Shown in pieces: positions 58,921 to 64,000 of a stretch of 64,000 nucleotides of DNA. The position numbers were made by a program, and so were the translations under genes. Source of the DNA: Marinobacter sp. NP-4(2019) (GTDB lineage: Bacteria; Pseudomonadota; Gammaproteobacteria; Pseudomonadales; Oleiphilaceae); assembly GCF_003994855.1 (NCBI RefSeq), contig NZ_CP034142.1, positions 2,852,001 through 2,916,000 on the forward strand, given 5' to 3'. The notes under the pieces were generated by a model. That model made no database searches, was not told the DNA's origin, and worked only from the letters and a program-made list of their open reading frames with translations. The first letter of the stretch is position 1; every line of letters starts with the position of its first letter.

Positions 58921-60305
58921 TATTCATTCCCTCTCGACGGAACCGGGACACCGGATTGTCGGCGCTCAGGGGACCGCCGCTCAGGCACCACCGCCAGTAA
59001 CTGCTCAATGCTGTCCTGAAGTGGCGCACTCTCATTCAATCCCTGCTTGAGGAACTGGGTCATGTTGCCGATATGCGTCATGGCGAAATCGGTTTCGGAA
59101 TCAGAGCCCTTGACGTAAGCACCCACACTGATCAGGTCCCTGGCCTGCTGGTAACGGGAATAGACCTGTTTGAAACGTTGTGCCCTGGAAAAATGTTCCG
59201 GCTCGGTTACCTGGGGCATCACCCGGCTGATGGAGGCTTCCACATCGATTGCCGGATAATGACCTTCCTCGGCCAGCCGGCGGGATAGCACGATGTGACC
59301 ATCCAGAATAGCGCGGGCGGCATCGGCAATGGGATCCTGTTGATCATCGCCTTCGGTAAGCACGGTATAGAATGCGGTAATTGACCCGCCGCCCTGGCGT
59401 CCGTTACCGGTCCGCTCCACCAGTTGCGGCAGTTTGGCAAAGACCGATGGCGGGTAGCCCTTGGTGGCCGGTGGTTCACCCACCGCCAGCGCAATTTCAC
59501 GCTGCGCCTGGGCATAGCGGGTGAGGGAGTCCATCAACAGCAATACCCGTTTGCCCTTGTCACGATAGTATTCAGCGATTCGCGTGGTCAGCATGGCGGC
59601 CCGCAGCCGCATCAGGGGAGAGTCATCCGCAGGGGCAGCCACAACCACGGAACGGGCCAGACCTTCTTCACCCAGAATATCCTCGATGAATTCCTTGACT
59701 TCACGTCCCCGCTCGCCAATCAGTCCAACCACCGTAATGTCCGCATCGGTAAAACGGGTCATCATGCCCAGCAACATGCTTTTACCGACACCACTGCCAG
59801 CAAACAGGCCAAGGCGCTGGCCCTGGCCCACTGTCATCAGCGAGTTGATCGCACGAATACCCACATCCATGACTTCACGGACCGGCGCCCGGTCCAGCGG
59901 GTTGATGATGTCGCCATTCAGAGCAACTCTGGACTCAACCTGAAGCGGTCCCTTGCCATCCAGGGGTTCACCGCTGCCATTCACCACTCTGCCCAGCATT
60001 TCCGGGCCGACCGGCACACGGCTCGCCGCCGCCAGGGGTACCACTCGGGCACCGGGACGCAGGCCTTCGATGGCAGTCAACGGCATAAGGTAGACGCGGT
60101 CATCCTCAAAGCCGACGACTTCGGCTTCGACACTGCCACTTCCCTGGCCCTGGATCACGCAACGATCACCCACCACCATGGGACACCCAACACATTCCAA
60201 CGTCAGCCCCACCATGCGGGTAAGGCGGCCGGACAGCTCCGGGGTCGACTCACGGTCAACAAACCCCTGAAGTCGCCGCAAGCGGTCAGCCAGGTTCCCG
60301 GTCAT
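58920..60305 (-). CDS. fliI: Flagellar export ATPase FliI
   Basis: A 461-residue F1-like ATPase from the ATG at 60305 (MTGNLADRLRRL); the longer frame to 60350 lies inside fliH. Walker A GLFAGSGVGKSML, Walker B region RVLLLMDSLTRYAQAQREIALAVGEPPATKGYPPSVF, and the FliI-typical YDVGAYVKGSD-type end (ISVGAYVKGSD). Overlaps fliH by 20 bases. Confidence 0.97.
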   Translation of the reverse strand: MTGNLADRLRRLQGFVDRESTPELSGRLTRMVGLTLECVGCPMVVGDRCVIQGQGSGSVEAEVVGFEDDRVYLMPLTAIEGLRPGARVVPLAAASRVPVGPEMLGRVVNGSGEPLDGKGPLQVESRVALNGDIINPLDRAPVREVMDVGIRAINSLMTVGQGQRLGLFAGSGVGKSMLLGMMTRFTDADITVVGLIGERGREVKEFIEDILGEEGLARSVVVAAPADDSPLMRLRAAMLTTRIAEYYRDKGKRVLLLMDSLTRYAQAQREIALAVGEPPATKGYPPSVFAKLPQLVERTGNGRQGGGSITAFYTVLTEGDDQQDPIADAARAILDGHIVLSRRLAEEGHYPAIDVEASISRVMPQVTEPEHFSRAQRFKQVYSRYQQARDLISVGAYVKGSDSETDFAMTHIGNMTQFLKQGLNESAPLQDSIEQLLAVVPERRSPERRQSGVPVPSRGNE

Positions 60306-61155
60306 CGTCCCCGTTCCCGTTGCCGTCGTCACTGTCAGAATCCAGCACATCCCGGTGGAAATCGGTCAGATCGCCCATCATGGCATCCAGCTCTTCGCTC
60401 TCTCCGGACTCCTCATTACCGAGTTGCTGATCAAGCATGCCCTGAACAGCTTTCTGGAACCGTTTCTCCACCGTAAAGTCCACCAGGCTGTGGCGCGTTT
60501 CCACCTTGCACCCACCGCGCAGGATGCTGTCATCCTCCACCACCGAGTTGGTCGCCTCGAAACGTTCTGCCACCTCCCTGACCCAGTCCGCATCGTCCGG
60601 GTGAACCAGGATACGCACGTTGTCAGTGGTGGATGGCAGAGAGGCCATGGCCCGACGGACCACCTGCCGGATCTGCGAGGAATCAATGGACAATTCGCGG
60701 TAAACCACGGTACGGGCAAGAATGGTGGTCAGGTTAACCAACGCGGTCTCCAACTCGTCTTCGTGACGACGAATCGGAATCAGCAGCTCTCCCAACAGGT
60801 GTTCGAGCCGGTCAATGCGGGATTCCATTTCCTTGCGGGTTTCTTCCAGGCCCTGCTCGGCACCCTGCTCACGGCCCTCCGAAAAGCCCGCATCGTAACC
60901 TTCTTTGTGGCCCTGCTCACGGCCCTCGTTGAAACCCGCCTGGTAGCCGGCATCGCGACCTTCGGCATGGCCATCTTCCCGGGCAGCCTGGCGGATCTCA
61001 TCGATATCCGCAGCCGTCAACGGCTTGACGTCCCGCTCCTCTTCCCGGGCCACCTCATTACCCTTCGAATCAAGCAGGGGCAACTCCCAGCGCTCATAGG
61101 CCGTCAGTTGTTCCTTGGGAATCCGGTTAAGGCTCTTGTCGGAATCTTTCATCAC
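60286..61155 (-). CDS. fliH: Flagellar export regulator FliH
   Basis: A 289-residue protein that holds FliI. The N-terminal half includes glycine-zipper-like repeats (GRDAGYQAGFNEGREQGHKEGYDAGFSEGREQG, about residues 66-98), known as GxxxG repeats in FliH. The C-terminal domain (RTVVYRELSIDSSQIRQVVRRA...) binds FliI. The acidic tail (DSDSDDGNGNGDDD) is extra. Starts ATGATG; overlaps fliG by 4 bases. Confidence 0.94.
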   Translation of the reverse strand: MMKDSDKSLNRIPKEQLTAYERWELPLLDSKGNEVAREEERDVKPLTAADIDEIRQAAREDGHAEGRDAGYQAGFNEGREQGHKEGYDAGFSEGREQGAEQGLEETRKEMESRIDRLEHLLGELLIPIRRHEDELETALVNLTTILARTVVYRELSIDSSQIRQVVRRAMASLPSTTDNVRILVHPDDADWVREVAERFEATNSVVEDDSILRGGCKVETRHSLVDFTVEKRFQKAVQGMLDQQLGNEESGESEELDAMMGDLTDFHRDVLDSDSDDGNGNGDDDREPG

Positions 61156-62204
61156 ATCATTTCTTCGCCAGCACCACCCAGGGTAATTTCACCGGCTTCA
61201 GCCATGCGCCGGGCAATGGTAATAATGTCTTTCTGGGCGGCTTCCACTTCGCTGACACGAACCGGGCCCTTGGCTTCCAGATCATCCTGAAGCAATTCGG
61301 CAGCCCGCTTCGACATGTTCTTGAAGATCTTGTCCTGTACGGCGTCATCGGCACCTTTCAGAGCCACCACCAGTACCTCGGACGACACTTCACGCAACAG
61401 CGCCTGAATACCCCGGTCATCGATATCCTTGAGGTTATCGAACACAAACATCAGGTCCTCGATGGTGGAGGCGAGATCCGGGTCCATGTCCTTGATGGAA
61501 TCCATCAGGTTGCCTTCCACACTGCGATCCATGAAGTTCATGATATCGGCGGCCCGCTTGACGCCGCCAATACGGCTGGTCTGGGCAGCGGAACCACCGG
61601 AGAACTGTTTCTCGAGGATATTGTTCAGTTCCTGGAGGGCCTGAGGCTGGATGCTTTCCAGGGAGGCCACCCGCATCATTACATCCAGCCGCACCTTGTC
61701 ATCCAGTGTGCCAAGAATCTCGGCCGCCTGATCCGGATCCAGATAGGAAATTACGATGGCCTGAATCTGGGGGTGCTCGTAACGGATGATATCGCCAACC
61801 GCCCTGGGCTCCATCCACTTCAGAGTATCCAGCCCCGTGGTATTGCCGCCAATGAGGATACGATCGATCAGACTGGAGGCTTTATCATCTCCCAATGCCT
61901 GGGTCAGCATGGTACGGATGTAATCGTCATTACCGACACCGAGGCCTGTCTGGCCCCCCACGGCATCGACAAACTGATTCAGTACGAAGGTTACGTCGTC
62001 CTTGCTGACGTCCTTCATCTGCGCCATGGCCACACCAACACGCTGGACCTCCTTGGGGCCCATGTGTTTCAGAACCTCCGCCGCATCGGTCTCACCCAGC
62101 GACATCAGCAGAATGGCGGCCTGTTCGACACGGGGAATCTTGCGCTGCGGCTTCTGGGGTGCCTGTTGCGCACCTTCCACCTGACGGTTGGTTTCTTCAG
62201 TCAT
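61152..62204 (-). CDS. fliG: Flagellar motor switch protein FliG
   Basis: A 350-residue rotor protein with three armadillo-like domains. Typical: AAILLMSLGETDAAEVLKHMGPKEVQRVGVAM near the start, EHPQIQAIVISYLDPDQAAEIL in the middle, and the C-terminal charged helix (LFVFDNLKDIDDRGIQALLREV). I prefer the ATG at 62204 (GGTGA six bases upstream) over the ATG at 62210. Overlaps fliF by 8 bases. Confidence 0.96.
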   Translation of the reverse strand: MTEETNRQVEGAQQAPQKPQRKIPRVEQAAILLMSLGETDAAEVLKHMGPKEVQRVGVAMAQMKDVSKDDVTFVLNQFVDAVGGQTGLGVGNDDYIRTMLTQALGDDKASSLIDRILIGGNTTGLDTLKWMEPRAVGDIIRYEHPQIQAIVISYLDPDQAAEILGTLDDKVRLDVMMRVASLESIQPQALQELNNILEKQFSGGSAAQTSRIGGVKRAADIMNFMDRSVEGNLMDSIKDMDPDLASTIEDLMFVFDNLKDIDDRGIQALLREVSSEVLVVALKGADDAVQDKIFKNMSKRAAELLQDDLEAKGPVRVSEVEAAQKDIITIARRMAEAGEITLGGAGEEMM

Positions 62205-63912
62205 CGACATTCACCCACTGGCGCATAACCTGGGCAACCCTTGCCGGGTCTTCTGCGATCAGGCCTTTCAGTGCATTCAGCTGCCTATCATAACTGTCCG
62301 TGGCGCCAGGCAAAAGCAGTTCATCCTGGGACGACATGGCCTGGCGCAACTCATCGCCACCTTCAATCCCGTCAAGACTACCATAACCACCTTCGGCCTC
62401 TCCCCCACGCTCGCTCTTGCCCGCGCCGGAAAGGCTCTTCAGTGTCGGGCGCAGCAGGCCGAGAACCAGTACCAGAATCACCAGGCCAGCCAATACCTGC
62501 TTCATCAGATCCCAGAACCAGGGCTGCTCCCAGAATCCCGGCGCTTCAAACTCCACCTGTTCCTCCGCCGCAAACGCGGTATTCATCACGGTGACGCTGT
62601 CCCCCCGTGCCGCCGAGTAGCCCACAGCATCGCGAACCAGCATGTTCAGGCGCTGCAGTTCCTGTTCCGGCCATGGCTCGTAGCTGACCTCACCAGTTTG
62701 CGGATCAACCACCTTCATATCATCAACGGCCAGGGCCACGGTCAGTCGTTTCACACGACCCTGTTCCTGGCGGATATAGCTTACGGTGCGGTCCATTTCG
62801 TAATTTCGTGTGGACTCCCGGCGAACGTTGACCGGCTGGGGAGCGGGCTCACCATCCTCTCCCTCTCCGGCTTCGCCCTGCCCCACCTGCTCCGGCACTT
62901 GGCTTTCGCCCGGAGGCTGGTTGGACAATGCACCTGGCACCCCACCGGTGGCACCGCCATTGACACGCTGCTCACTCATTTCCCGCTCGCTGCGAACAGC
63001 CTGCTGCTCAGGGTTGAACAGTTCTTCTGCCTGTTCCACCGAGGAAAAATCCAGGTCCGCGGTCACTTCCGCACGGAACCGACCGTCGCCAACAATGGGC
63101 CCCACCAGGGAGGCCACTCGACGGGTCAGACGCTCTTCCACACGGGTGGTGTAATCGTACTGGTCCTTGATTTGTTGACTCTCACTATTCGCTTCACGGC
63201 CCGTCAACAGGTTGCCGTTCTGATCAACGACGGTGACGTTATCCTTGCTCATTTCGGGAATGCTGCCCGCCACCAGGTTCACAATGGCGGCGATGTGCTC
63301 CGGTTCCGGCTTGCGGCCGGCGAATACATCCAGAAAAACGGAGGCTGTCGGGGTGCGGGCATCGCGGACAAACACGGACCGCTCCGGAATCGCCAAATGA
63401 ACCCGGGCCGACCGTACACCGCGCATGGCAGTAATGGTTCGGGCAAGTTCGCCCTCCAGACCCCGGCGGAAACTGATGGTTTCCATAAACTGGGAGGTAC
63501 CCAGACCACGGTCCTGGTCCAGCAGTTCGTACCCCATGGTCTGCTCGTCGGTCACGCCTTCGGCGGCCAGCTTCAGGCGGGCGTTGTAGACTTCATCGGA
63601 AGGTACCAGCAGGGCGCCGGTGCGCGGATCCATGCGGTAGTTGATACCACTCTGATCGAGAATGGACGTGACATCCTGAGGGTTGTAGCCGGACATATCA
63701 CCGACCACCGGCTGATAGTTCGGCTCCTGGGCCCAGAGCACCACGGCAACGCCCAGGGCGACACTGGCGGCCAGCCCCACCATCAGGCCGATCTGCCGCA
63801 ACAGGGTCAGGCGATTGAAACCAAACAGCAGGTCGCTGCGGCTTTCCAGGTTATCAGAATCCGAGGCTGCCGGTACGTTGGCGCCGGAGGTTTCTGCAGG
63901 TACGCTGGCCAT
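62197..63912 (-). CDS. fliF: Flagellar MS-ring protein FliF
   Basis: A 571-residue ring protein with an N-terminal helix (about 38-60), YscJ/FliF ring domains (DYVTSILDQSGINYRMDPRTGALLVPSDEVYNARLKLAAEGV), a central variable loop rich in Gly/Gln/Glu/Pro, a second helix (about 465-485), and the C-terminal FliG-binding tail ending PARVAQVMRQWVNVDD. Preceded by fliE with a 15-base gap. Confidence 0.97.
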   Translation of the reverse strand: MASVPAETSGANVPAASDSDNLESRSDLLFGFNRLTLLRQIGLMVGLAASVALGVAVVLWAQEPNYQPVVGDMSGYNPQDVTSILDQSGINYRMDPRTGALLVPSDEVYNARLKLAAEGVTDEQTMGYELLDQDRGLGTSQFMETISFRRGLEGELARTITAMRGVRSARVHLAIPERSVFVRDARTPTASVFLDVFAGRKPEPEHIAAIVNLVAGSIPEMSKDNVTVVDQNGNLLTGREANSESQQIKDQYDYTTRVEERLTRRVASLVGPIVGDGRFRAEVTADLDFSSVEQAEELFNPEQQAVRSEREMSEQRVNGGATGGVPGALSNQPPGESQVPEQVGQGEAGEGEDGEPAPQPVNVRRESTRNYEMDRTVSYIRQEQGRVKRLTVALAVDDMKVVDPQTGEVSYEPWPEQELQRLNMLVRDAVGYSAARGDSVTVMNTAFAAEEQVEFEAPGFWEQPWFWDLMKQVLAGLVILVLVLGLLRPTLKSLSGAGKSERGGEAEGGYGSLDGIEGGDELRQAMSSQDELLLPGATDSYDRQLNALKGLIAEDPARVAQVMRQWVNVDD

Positions 63913-63927
63913 GGTTGTGCTCCGCTA

Positions 63928-64000
63928 TTATACCGGCATGTTCATGATATCTTCGTAAGCCTTCACCACCCGGTTACGAACCTGGGTCAGCGCTTCGAAG
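63928..64000 (-). CDS. fliE: Flagellar hook-basal body protein FliE, C-terminal end (5' part outside window)
   Basis: The last 23 codons of a gene continuing beyond the right edge: FEALTQVRNRVVKAYEDIMN, then MPV and TAA. This is the conserved C-terminus of FliE, the adapter between the MS ring and the rod. Its place before fliF confirms the order fliE-fliF-fliG. Confidence 0.93.
   Translation of the reverse strand, partial: FEALTQVRNRVVKAYEDIMNMPV

Noticed and set aside
1..64000. tRNA, rRNA, CRISPR, insertion sequences or prophage
   Set aside because: No cloverleaf, direct-repeat array, transposase, integrase or phage structural gene could be recognised.

Overview
The window reads as chromosomal DNA of a marine, polarly flagellated gammaproteobacterium of the Marinobacter/Pseudomonas type. 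Evidence: the mfd-csiV-mtnP-psrA neighbourhood, a 1,627-residue NAD-dependent glutamate dehydrogenase, and a flagellar/chemotaxis cluster in Pseudomonas-like order (flhA-flhF-flhG-fliA-cheYZAB-motCD-parC-parP-cheW, next to ccm). Genus-level placement is inference from gene order and protein character; no database search was possible.

Left part (1-15.1 kb): the 3' end of mfd, csiV, then leftward mtnP-mscS, an L,D-transpeptidase, psrA with two perfect tandem PsrA boxes in its promoter, an unknown two-helix membrane protein, riboflavin synthase, the related guanine-N2 methyltransferases rlmG and rsmC flanking a small unknown gene, a 57-codon ORF with a near-ideal ribosome binding site below a palindromic operator, and gdhB. 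Middle (15.2-29.4 kb): a rightward MoxR/Bat operon (moxR-DUF58-DUF4381-batA-batB/C-batD) converging on a complete leftward cytochrome c maturation operon ccmABCDEFGHI.

Right part (29.5-64 kb): flagellum and chemotaxis. A rightward pair encodes a second FliK-like protein and an orphan FlhB C-terminal domain. Everything else flagellar runs leftward: parC-parP-cheW-DUF2802 behind a sigma-28 promoter; flhA-flhF-flhG-fliA-cheY-cheZ-cheA-cheB-motC-motD behind a sigma-54 promoter; and fliE-F-G-H-I-J, then an HsbA-HsbR-HptB partner-switching cassette, then fliK-L-M-N-O-P-Q-R-flhB with a sigma-54 site before fliK. A rightward upp-uraA-methyltransferase block is lodged between flhA and flhB.

Most notable points: (1) flhB and fliO each carry a one-base frameshift in a five-base G/C run where six bases would restore a normal protein, and a G12 tract lies between fliL and fliK; these are sequencing errors or contingency (phase-variation) tracts. 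(2) Two hairpin elements on either side of flhB share a nearly identical 54-base loop but have different, individually perfect stems; half of a third copy and a 31-bp perfect REP-like inverted repeat lie nearby. (3) The unannotated 57-aa ORF with its operator. No tRNA, rRNA, CRISPR array, transposase or phage gene was seen.
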